16,041 nucleotides of DNA from CAZLLV01 sp964560325. Lineage in GTDB: Bacteria > Acidobacteriota > Thermoanaerobaculia > Multivoradales > DATKCC01. The stretch covers positions 1 to 16,041 of the forward strand of contig CAZLLV010000251.1 in assembly GCA_964560325.1 (NCBI GenBank), read 5' to 3'. Shown piece after piece: positions 1 to 8,100 of the stretch. The first letter of the stretch is position 1. Each line of letters opens with the position of its first letter. The position numbers and the translations under genes were made by a program. The notes beneath the pieces were generated by a model. It was not told where the DNA came from and searched no databases. It was given only the letters and a program-made list of their open reading frames with translations.

Positions 1-545
1 GCTCGCCGAAGCCCCCGAACCGCTCCTCTGACGCCGCGAACAGCCGCGCCACCGCCCCGTGGGAGACCACCACCCCCTTCGGCTGACCCGTCGAGCCCGA
101 CGTGTAGATCACGTACGCCGGCGCGCCCGACGGCACCCAGCGCGCCCAGGTCGACCCGCTCCACCGATCCGCCGCTGACGGCGAGATCCTCCGGCAGCCG
201 CTCCGCCGCCGAGCCGGCGGTGACCAGCACCCGCACCCCGGCGTCCGCCACCTGGTAGCGCAGACGCTCCGCCGGATGCGCCGGGTCGAGCGGCACGTAC
301 GCCGCCCCCGCCGCCAGGACCCCCAGGATCGCCGGCGCCAGCTCCGCCGTCCGGTCCACGCACAGGGCCACCCGGTCCCCAGGACGCACCCCCAACGCCG
401 CCAGCCGCGCCGCCAGCGACAGCGATCGCTCCGCCACCGCGCCGTAGCTCCACCGCAACTCCCCGCCCACCACCGCCACCGCCGACGGCCGCTCCGCGGC
501 CACCGCCGCGAAGCGCTCCCACAGGCCCGCCTCCCCGAGCTCGAA
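1..545 (-). other. Second adenylation domain of the third gene, partial and frameshifted
   Basis: It begins near FELGEAGLWERF (residue ~1539) and runs through LTYG-like and GAAYVPLDPAHPAERL motifs in the gene's frame as far as VDLGAL (about 140-155). The A3 motif YVIYTSGSTGQPKG and the following VVVSHGAVARLF then appear in a different frame, from about 130 to the left edge. The domain is cut by the window before the A4 and A5 motifs, so no specificity can be read. Confidence 0.85.
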
Positions 546-3500
546 CCGGCCGCCCGGAACCCGCGACTCCAGCAGCTCACGCCGCTCGGCCTCCGACAGC
601 AGGGGCAGGGCGCTCAGCGCCCGGTCCGGTTCCTCGACGGCGGCACCGAGCAGGCGCTCGAAGCGCTCCAGGAGGAGGTCCATGGACGCCGCGTCGAACA
701 GGTCGACGGCGTACTCCAGCGACCCACCGAAGCCGTCCGGGTGCTCCTCCAGCGTCAGGGTGAGGTCGAATTTCGCCGTCCCGCTCTCCCCCGCCAGCGG
801 ACCCAGGGTCAAGTCGTCGAGGTCGAGTGACGGAACCGGGGTGTTCTGGAGCACCAGCACGGTCTGGAAGACCGGTGTACGGGAGAGATCGCGCTCCGGG
901 TCGAGCTCGTCCACCAGGCGCTCGAAGGGCAGATCCTGGTGCCCGAACGCCGTCAAAGTGCGCTCCCGGGTCCGCCGGAGGAGCGTCCGGAAGGTCGGAT
1001 CGCCCGACAGGTCGCCCCGCAGGACGACGGTGTTGACGAACAGGCCGATCAACCCCTCCAGCTCCGGGCGAGGCCGGTTCGCCACCGGCGTGCCCACCAG
1101 CAGGTCGTCCTGCCCGGCGAGGCGTCCCAGGAGGCTCTGGAAGGCGGCCAGGAGGACCATGAACGGCGTGACGTTCTCCCGCCGGGCGCGCTCCTTCAGC
1201 CGGTCAGAGGCTCCGCGATCCAGGCGTAGCGGGCGCTTGGCGCCCCGGAAGCTCGCCACCGGCGGGCGCGGCCGATCCGGGGGGAGGTCGAGGACCGTCG
1301 GCGCGCCGGTCAGCTCTTCGCGCCACAGCGCCACCAGCGCGTCTAGGGTCTCGCCGGAGAGCCAATCGCGTTGCCAGGCGGCGTAGTCGGCATACTGGAT
1401 CGCCGGCTCCGGCAGCGGCGACGGACGGCCGTCCCGATACGCCCGGTAGAGGTCTCCCAGCTCCCGCGTCAGGACCCCCATGGACCAGCCGTCGGACACC
1501 ACGTGGTGGACCGCCAGCAAGGCGCCGTGCTCGGTCGGACCGAGGCGCAGGAGCTTCAGCCGGAGGAGCGGTCCGGACTCCAGGTCGAAGGCTCTGCGAG
1601 CGGCCGCGCCCGCGCGCCGACGGATCTCGGCCTCCCGCGACGCCGCCGGCAGGTGGGACAGGTCGATCACCGGCACCGCCGGCGCCGCAGGGGGATCGAT
1701 CACTTGCTCGGCGCGTCCGGCGACCGACCGGAAGCGGGTGCGGAGGGCCTCGTGGCGGCGGATGATCTCCGCCAGCGCCCGCCGGAGGAGGTCCACCGAG
1801 AGCTCGCCTTCGATCCGCAGGGGCAGGAAAACGTTGTACGACGGCTGGCCGGTGACGAGCTGATCGAGGAACCAGAGCCGCTGCTGGGCGAACGAGAGAG
1901 GCGCCCTCTTCGTGCCGTCGTCCCTCGGCGTCCGATCCAGCGGCTCGATGGGAGGCGCCGCGGCGGCCACCCGCCCCACCGCGTCCGACAGCTCCGTGAG
2001 CCGTCGCGCCAGGCCCGCCACCGTCGGAGCGTCGAACAGCGTCCTCAGGGGGATCTCGACGCCGAACGCCTCCTGGACCCGAGCCGCCAGACGGGTGGCC
2101 AGGAGGGAATCCCCGCCCAGGTCGAAAAAGTCGTCGTCCGGGCCCACGCTTTCGGCGTTCAGCAGGGACGACCAGATCTGGGCCAGGAGCGTCTCCGCCT
2201 CGCCGAGAGCGCGAACCTCGCCGTCCGCCGAGTGCGCCGTCCCGGGCTCCGGCAGCCGCTCCCGGTCGAGCTTTCCGTGGGCGGTCCGCGGCAGCGCGTC
2301 GAGGCGTTCGAAGACGGAGGGCACCATGTACTCCGGCAGCCGCTCGGCCAGGAACGCCCGCAGCGCCGCGGCGTCCGGTGCGCCGGCGGGCTCCGCCACC
2401 AGATAGGCCACCAACCGCTTGCTCCCGGGGCCGTCGTTGCGAGCCACCACCGCCGCCGAGCGCACCGCCGGGTGCGCCGTCAGCGCCGCCTCCACCTCGC
2501 CGGTCTCGATGCGGAAGCCCCGGACCTTGACCTGGCCGTCGATGCGCCCGAGAAACTCCACCGTCCCGTCGGGAAGCCAGCGGGCGAGGTCGCCGCTCCG
2601 GTAGAGCCGGTCACCGGGATCCTCGGAGAAGGGATCGGGAACGAAGCGCTCGGCGGTCAGGGCCGGGCGCCGGAGGTAACCCCGGGCCAGACCTTGCCCC
2701 CCGATCCGCAGCTCGCCCGGAGCCCCCTCCGCCACGGGTTCCCCGCCGGGGCTCACCAGGTAGACCGTGGTCCCGCCGACGGGCCGCCCGATGGGGACCG
2801 AGCCGGCCGTCTCCGGCAGGGCCCGGGGGATCGGATGGCAGCAGGTGAACGTGGTGCTCTCGGTGGGACCGTAGCCGTTGACGAGCCGCGTCCGCGGCAG
2901 GGCCCGCAGCCCCCGCCGCACGTGCGGGACCGACAGCGCCTCGCCGCCGATCAGGAGCTGATCCAGCCCCGTCAGGGCCTCGGGCTTCTCGTCGATCATC
3001 GCGTTGTAGAGGGAGGAGGTGAGCCACGCCGTATCCACCCGTCCGGCGGCCAGGACGCGCCCCAACCCGGCGGGAGTCGGTGCGCCGGGGGGCGCGAGCA
3101 CCACCCGACCTCCGTGCAGCAGGGCGCCCCAGACCTCCAGCGTGGAGGCGTCGAAGGCCACCGGAGAGGCGTGGAGGAGGGTCCGCCGGGAACCGAGATC
3201 GACGTAGTCGACGCCGAACAGCAGCCGCACCACACCCCGATGGCGGACCTCCACCCCCTTCGGCCTGCCCGTCGAGCCCGACGTGTAGGTGACGTAGGCC
3301 AGCGCCTCGGGGCTCCACGGACCCGGCAATGGATCCGGCCCGCCTTCGGCACGGGCGGCGACCTCCGCCGCCGCGCGGTCCAGGAGAACCCGCCGAACCC
3401 CTTCGCTCCCCGCCTCCGGCCCGCACCCCTCCGGCAACACGCCGAACCGGGTCACCAGAACCGACACCCGCGCGTCCCGGATCATGAACGCGAGACGCTC

Positions 3501-5159
3501 CGCCGGGTAGGACGGGTCGAGGGGCACGTATGCGGCGCCGGCGCGGAGGATCGCCACCAGGGCCACCAGGGCCTCGGCGCTCCGTTCCAGGGACAGGCCG
3601 ACCCGGTCCTCCGGGCCGACTCCGAGGTCGAGCAGGTGCCGGGCCAGCCGCGCCGAGCGGCGGTCCAGGGCGCCGTAGGTCAGGCTCTCCTCCCCGCCGG
3701 CGCCGCCGACGACCGCCACGGAGTCCGGCCGCTCGGCCATCACGGCGTCCAGGAGGGAGCACACGGTCTCCTCTCGGGGGAAGTCGCTCGGGTGGCGGCT
3801 CCACGACCGGAGGATCTTCGTCCGCTCGGCGGCGCTCGGAGCGAGGAGGTCCCCCACGGTGGCCTCCGGCGCCTCGGCCAGGCGCTCGAGCCAGGACGTC
3901 AGGCGAGCGAGGCTGCGCTCCGCCGCGTCGCCGTCCAGCCGATGGCGGTGGTGGAGCAGGCCGAGGGTCAGCTCGGCCCCCGGCTCCGCCACCAGCACCA
4001 GCGGGTAGTTCGTGCTCGCCTCGTTGCGGACGTCCTCCACCCGGACGGCGCCGGCGGGGGCGTCCAAGGCCTCGGCCACCGGGTAGTTCTCGAACACCAC
4101 CACGCTGTCGAAGAGGGCAGCGCCGGACGGCATGTCGCTCCATCCCTGGACGCGCGCCAGGGAGCTGTGCTGCCACTCCGTCAGCTCGGTGACTCGCCGC
4201 TGGACCCCCTTCAGCCATTCCAGAACCGGCGCCTCGGGAGTCACCTCCACCCGCAGCGGCAGGGTGTTGATGAACAGCCCCACCATCCGCTCCACTCCAT
4301 CGAGCTCCGGCGGACGGCCCGAGACGGTGACGCCGAAGACCAGGTCCTCCCGGCCGCTCGAACGGGCCAGCTCCAGGGTCCAGATCCCCTGGATCACGGT
4401 GTTGAGGGTCAGCCCGTTGCGGCGCGCCAGGTCCGTCAGCTCGCCGGTCCGGGCCTCCGGCAACCGCACCCTTCGCAGGACCGATTCGATCTCGGAGCCG
4501 TCGGTCTCGCCGCCGGCGGGGGCCAGGCCCAAGTCCACCGCTCGCGTATAGCCGGCGAGGCGGCGGCGCCAGAACGCCTCGGCCGATGTCTCGCCCCGGC
4601 GCTCGATCCAGGCGATGTAGTCCCGGAAAGGCGGTACCGGCGGCATCCGGGGGCTCCGTCCAGCGCGTAGCGCCTCGTAGGCCGCCAGCGCCTCCCCCAA
4701 CACGACCGCCCGGGACCAGCCGTCCAGGATCAGGTGGTGGTTCGACAGGAGCACCCGGTGCGCGTCCTCACCGACACGGGCGACGAGGAGGCGTAGCAGC
4801 GGCGCCCGTAACAGATCGAAGCCCCGCCGCCGCTCCTCACGGGCGGCCTCGTCCAGGCGCGTTTCGATCTCCTCCGGGTCACCGTCGCACCAGTCCTCCA
4901 CCGTCACCGGCACCGCCACCTGCCGGCGAACCACCTGCACCGGCTCGTCCACTCCCTTCCAGACGAAAGCGGTCCGGAGCATCGGATGGCGATCGGCGAC
5001 CCACTGCCAGGCGCGCTCGAAGGCGTCGAGGTCCAGGTCGCCCCGCAGGGTGCAGGCGATCTGCTCCACGTACACCCCGGAGCCCGGTGCGTAGAGGCTG
5101 TGGAAGAGCAGCCCCCGCTGCATCGGGGAGAGGCGATAGATGGTCTCGATGGAGCTCAT
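1..5159 (-). CDS. NRPS, C-A-T-C-A..., 3' end outside the window and interrupted by an apparent frameshift
   Basis: NRPS subunit whose first module accepts the D-residue from the upstream E domain and adds a Val-like residue. Numbering from the ATG at 5159: C domain ~5-440 opening directly with YRLSPMQRGLLFHSL, with HHLILDG at 141-147; A domain ~460-970; carrier domain with serine 1018 in LGGDS; second C domain starting near 1080 (PLSFAQQRLWFLDQL) with HHVVSDG at 1218-1224; second A domain from ~1539. The first C is of the type found after E domains. The second, after a module lacking E, has the LCL-type opening, so the domain types agree with the order. One frame is open from 5159 to about 140. 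There the recognisable A-domain sequence moves to another frame, and it runs off the left edge. A TTA codon at 4809-4811 is the only one I noticed in the three genes. Confidence 0.93.
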   Translation of the reverse strand, partial: MSSIETIYRLSPMQRGLLFHSLYAPGSGVYVEQIACTLRGDLDLDAFERAWQWVADRHPMLRTAFVWKGVDEPVQVVRRQVAVPVTVEDWCDGDPEEIETRLDEAAREERRRGFDLLRAPLLRLLVARVGEDAHRVLLSNHHLILDGWSRAVVLGEALAAYEALRAGRSPRMPPVPPFRDYIAWIERRGETSAEAFWRRRLAGYTRAVDLGLAPAGGETDGSEIESVLRRVRLPEARTGELTDLARRNGLTLNTVIQGIWTLELARSSGREDLVFGVTVSGRPPELDGVERMVGLFINTLPLRVEVTPEAPVLEWLKGVQRRVTELTEWQHSSLARVQGWSDMPSGAALFDSVVVFENYPVAEALDAPAGAVRVEDVRNEASTNYPLVLVAEPGAELTLGLLHHRHRLDGDAAERSLARLTSWLERLAEAPEATVGDLLAPSAAERTKILRSWSRHPSDFPREETVCSLLDAVMAERPDSVAVVGGAGGEESLTYGALDRRSARLARHLLDLGVGPEDRVGLSLERSAEALVALVAILRAGAAYVPLDPSYPAERLAFMIRDARVSVLVTRFGVLPEGCGPEAGSEGVRRVLLDRAAAEVAARAEGGPDPLPGPWSPEALAYVTYTSGSTGRPKGVEVRHRGVVRLLFGVDYVDLGSRRTLLHASPVAFDASTLEVWGALLHGGRVVLAPPGAPTPAGLGRVLAAGRVDTAWLTSSLYNAMIDEKPEALTGLDQLLIGGEALSVPHVRRGLRALPRTRLVNGYGPTESTTFTCCHPIPRALPETAGSVPIGRPVGGTTVYLVSPGGEPVAEGAPGELRIGGQGLARGYLRRPALTAERFVPDPFSEDPGDRLYRSGDLARWLPDGTVEFLGRIDGQVKVRGFRIETGEVEAALTAHPAVRSAAVVARNDGPGSKRLVAYLVAEPAGAPDAAALRAFLAERLPEYMVPSVFERLDALPRTAHGKLDRERLPEPGTAHSADGEVRALGEAETLLAQIWSSLLNAESVGPDDDFFDLGGDSLLATRLAARVQEAFGVEIPLRTLFDAPTVAGLARRLTELSDAVGRVAAAAPPIEPLDRTPRDDGTKRAPLSFAQQRLWFLDQLVTGQPSYNVFLPLRIEGELSVDLLRRALAEIIRRHEALRTRFRSVAGRAEQVIDPPAAPAVPVIDLSHLPAASREAEIRRRAGAAARRAFDLESGPLLRLKLLRLGPTEHGALLAVHHVVSDGWSMGVLTRELGDLYRAYRDGRPSPLPEPAIQYADYAAWQRDWLSGETLDALVALWREELTGAPTVLDLPPDRPRPPVASFRGAKRPLRLDRGASDRLKERARRENVTPFMVLLAAFQSLLGRLAGQDDLLVGTPVANRPRPELEGLIGLFVNTVVLRGDLSGDPTFRTLLRRTRERTLTAFGHQDLPFERLVDELDPERDLSRTPVFQTVLVLQNTPVPSLDLDDLTLGPLAGESGTAKFDLTLTLEEHPDGFGGSLEYAVDLFDAASMDLLLERFERLLGAAVEEPDRALSALPLLSEAERRELLESRVPGGRFELGEAGLWERFAAVAAERPSAVAVVGGELRWSYGAVAERSLSLAARLAALGVRPGDRVALCVDRTAELAPAILGVLAAGAAYVPLDPAHPAERLRYQVADAGVRVLVTAGSAAERLPEDLAVSGGSVERVDLGALGAVGRAGVRDLHVGLDGSAEGGGGLPRGGGAAVRGVRGAVRGLRR
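134..140 (-). other. Apparent +1 frameshift in the A2-A3 region of an adenylation domain
   Basis: On the minus strand the coding text reads CTGGGTGCC around 140-132. Removing one G from the GGG at 138-136 joins VDLGAL directly to VPSGAPAYVIYTSGSTG, a normal A-domain sequence. Uncorrected, the original frame gives Gly/Arg-rich nonsense to the left edge, and the correct frame cannot be entered. A sequencing or assembly error and a true inactivating mutation are both possible. No slippery heptamer is evident. Confidence 0.85.
2240..3782 (-). other. First adenylation domain of the third gene, predicted valine-like
   Basis: Core motifs include YTSGSTGRPKG (625-635), FDAST (669-673), YGPTES, SGDLARW and HGKLDRERLP. 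The specificity residues read D670, A671, L674, W712, L736, G738, G762, T770, F771 and K963 (DALWLGGTFK). This differs from the published Val(1) code DAFWIGGTFK at only two conservative positions. Valine or a close aliphatic residue is the best reading. The carrier domain that follows has no E domain, so the residue should stay L. Confidence 0.72.
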
Positions 5160-5166
5160 CGCGCCG

Positions 5167-8100
5167 TCACCCTCCGACCCCTTCGACATCGCCGAGCTGC
5201 CCCAGGATGGCGTCGAGCTCGTGCTGCCCCAGCTCGACATCGGTGAATTCTTCCGGCGTGTAGGATCGGGCCTCGGTCTCCCGGGAGCAGGCGTCCACCA
5301 GCCTCTCCATCTCCCGCTCGAAGCTCTTCGCCAAACCCTCCACCGTCTCCCGCCGCAGGAGCTTCGAGGCGTAGGTCCAGACCACCGACAGGCGGCCGTC
5401 GCTCACGCTGGCGTGGACTCCCAGGGGCCGGGAGCGGGGGTTGCGCGCTCCCCGCTCGGCACCTGGCTCCTCCGGCGCCGGGGTGAAGAGGGACCCTTCG
5501 TCCAGCACGGCATCGAGCTGTCCCAGGTAGTTGAAATAGATCTCCGGCTCCGGCTGCGCCTTCACCCGCGCCGCCGCCTCGCCCCGCGCCACGTGCCGCA
5601 GCAGGCCGTAGCCGATCCCTCGGGCCGGCAGCCGACGGTAGGCGCGGCTCACCGTCTCCGCCAGGGCCAGGGGGGCGTCGCCCGGAGTCTCCGACAGATC
5701 GACGTAGAGCGGCGTGTGGGTGGTGAACCAGCCGACCGTCCGGGACAGATCGACGTCGGGGAAGAGGTCTTCCCGACCGTGCCCCTCGATCTCGATGGAC
5801 ACCGCGTCGCCGCCGGCCCAGCGCCGGATCGCGCCGACGAGGCCGGCGACCGCGATCTCGTGGATCCGGTAGCCGCGGGCGGAAGGGATGGTCTGCAACA
5901 GATCAAACGTCATGGATCGATCGAGCGTCACGGTCATGGTGCAAGCCGAGCCCTCGTCGTTGACGACGTTCCTCGAAGCCGTCGGAAATCGGGGCACGGG
6001 GGTGGGGCGGTCGAGCCAGAGATCCGCCTCCGACGCGACCTCTTCCGACCCGGCGTGCTCCACGACCCGCTCCGCCCAGCGGGAGAAGGGCGTCGAGGGC
6101 GGAGGCGGGATGGGCGGCTCTCCCCGGCGTAGGCTCCGGTATGCGGACTCCAGGTCCTCCAGCACGATGCGCCAGGAGACGGCGTCGATCGCCAGGTGGT
6201 GGACCAGGAGCAGCAGGCGGTCGACCTCGCCCAGCCGCAGATGGACCACCCGGGCGATGGGCCCGTCGGCGAGGTCGAGGCTCCGCTGGACCTGGTCGGC
6301 GGCCCGCTCCACCTCCCGGGGCCGCGCCTCGGGCGGCATGCCCGTCAGGTCGAGGACGGCGAACGGGATCGGCCCGCCGTCGGGCGCCACCCGCTGGCTC
6401 CATCCCCCCCCGTCCCGGTGAAAGCGCAGCCGGAAGGCGTCGTGGCGAGCCACCAGGATCGCCACCGCTCCCGCCAGGTGATCGGCCCGCGGCCGCTCCC
6501 GGACCTGGAAGAGAAGCGACATGTTGTAGTGCTCGGGTTCCGGCGGCTCCAGCTCGAAGAATCGGCGCTGGACCGGGGTGAGGGGAACCGGCCCCTCCAC
6601 GGGGGACGCCGCTCCGATACCCGCCGTCTCCCTCCTCCGGGCGAGAGGAGCGAGCCGTGCGATGGTGGGATGGTCGAACAGCTCCGAGACGGTGATTTCG
6701 ATCCCCTGCCGCCGCGCCCGGGCGACGATCCGGATCGACAGGATCGAGTCGCCGCCGAGCTCGAAGAAGTCGTCGTCGAGGCCGACGTCCTCTACCCGCA
6801 GGGCCTCTCGCCATGCGTCCCGCAGGACCCGCTCGGCGGTGGTGCGGGCGGACCGCCCGGACATCATGCCGCCCTCCGTCTCGGGCGCCGGTAGAGCCCG
6901 CCGGTCGAGCTTGCCGTTGATCGTCAGGGGCAGCGCCGGCAGCAGCGTCACGGTCGACGGAACCATCGCCTCCGGGAGCCGTTCGCGGAGCCACGCGCGC
7001 AGATGGGACGCGACCTCCGAGGAGCGGTCGGTCTCGGAGCCGGCTTCCTGCCGGAGGCCGCTCACCACGTAGGCGGCCAGCCGGGGGCCGCCCCCCGGCG
7101 CCTTCACCACGACCACGGCCGCCGCCGTGACCTCCGGGTGGCCGGAGAGCAGCGCCTCCACCTCGCCGGGCTCCACCCGGTGGCCCCGGATCTTGACCTG
7201 GTGGTCGACCCGGTCCACGAACAGGATCTCGCCGTCCGGCAGCTCTCGAGCCAGATCGCCGGTACGGTAGAGACGGGCGCCCGGCTCCGTCCCCCAGGGA
7301 TCGGGGACGAAGCGCTCGGGGGTCTCGGCGGACCGGCCGAGGGAGCCCCGGCTCACGCCGGCTCCACCCAGGAGAAGCTCCCCCACCACGCCCGCCGGTA
7401 CCGGCTCCAGCCCCCGGGGCTCCACCAAGCGCGCCACAGCGTGGGCCAGCGGGCGCCCCAGGGGAACGTCGGCGAGCCAGGGCTCCGGCAGGCTCCCCGC
7501 CACCGGCCGGGCGAAGGAGCCGATGGTCGCCTCGGTGGGTCCGTAGTGGTTGAAGAGGCGGGGCGCCGGCCGCCCGGCCTGGAGCGCGGCCCGCTCGATC
7601 GCCGCCGGCAGCATCGCCGGCAATCGCTCTCCCCCCAGGACGACGCCGTGGGCCGGCAAGGCGCGGGCGCCCTCGGCCTCCACCATGGCCCGGAGGTGCG
7701 ACGTGCTGATCTTGATCAGATCGGCCCGGGACCGGCTCATCGCCTCTCCGAAGCGCGCGGGATCGGCGGCCTCCGCGGCGCCGAACAGGTGGAGCGTGCC
7801 GCCGGAGGCCAAGCTGCAGAAGATCGCCGTGTTCCCCAGGTCGGCGGCGACGGTGGAGACGGCGGCGAACCCGCGCTCCCCCTCCTCTTCGGGTCCTACG
7901 CCCGCCAGAAGGCGCCGTGCCGAGTCCACGTAGCTCGCCAGGTTCCGGTGACTGACCGCGACTCCCTTCGGAAGACCGGTCGAGCCGGAGGTGAAGAGGA
8001 CGTAGGCCAGCCCCTCCGGGGCGACCGGGGTCTCGTCGTCCGGTTCCCTCCCGATCCGCAGGTCGATGGCCGGCGTGCCGGTCAGCCGCTCCAGCGAGAC

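Noticed and set aside
127..145. Programmed ribosomal frameshift at the A-domain disruption
   Set aside because: I see no slippery heptamer or obvious downstream hairpin. A single extra G in a G-run is the simpler explanation.
109..522. Minus-strand open frame of 137 codons near the left edge, possibly the frameshifted continuation
   Set aside because: It belongs to neither the original nor the corrected frame of the A domain and is Gly-rich nonsense. The corrected frame carries YVIYTSGSTG.
2611..4218. Minus-strand open frame of 535 codons inside the third gene
   Set aside because: It is a frame shadow. The C, A and T motifs here read in the frame that starts at 5159.
1371..4670. Open frame of about 1,099 codons on the plus strand
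   Set aside because: It lies fully antisense to the third NRPS gene, is rich in Arg, Pro, Gly, Gln and His, and shows no domain motif. Long antisense open frames are expected opposite genes with high GC at third positions.
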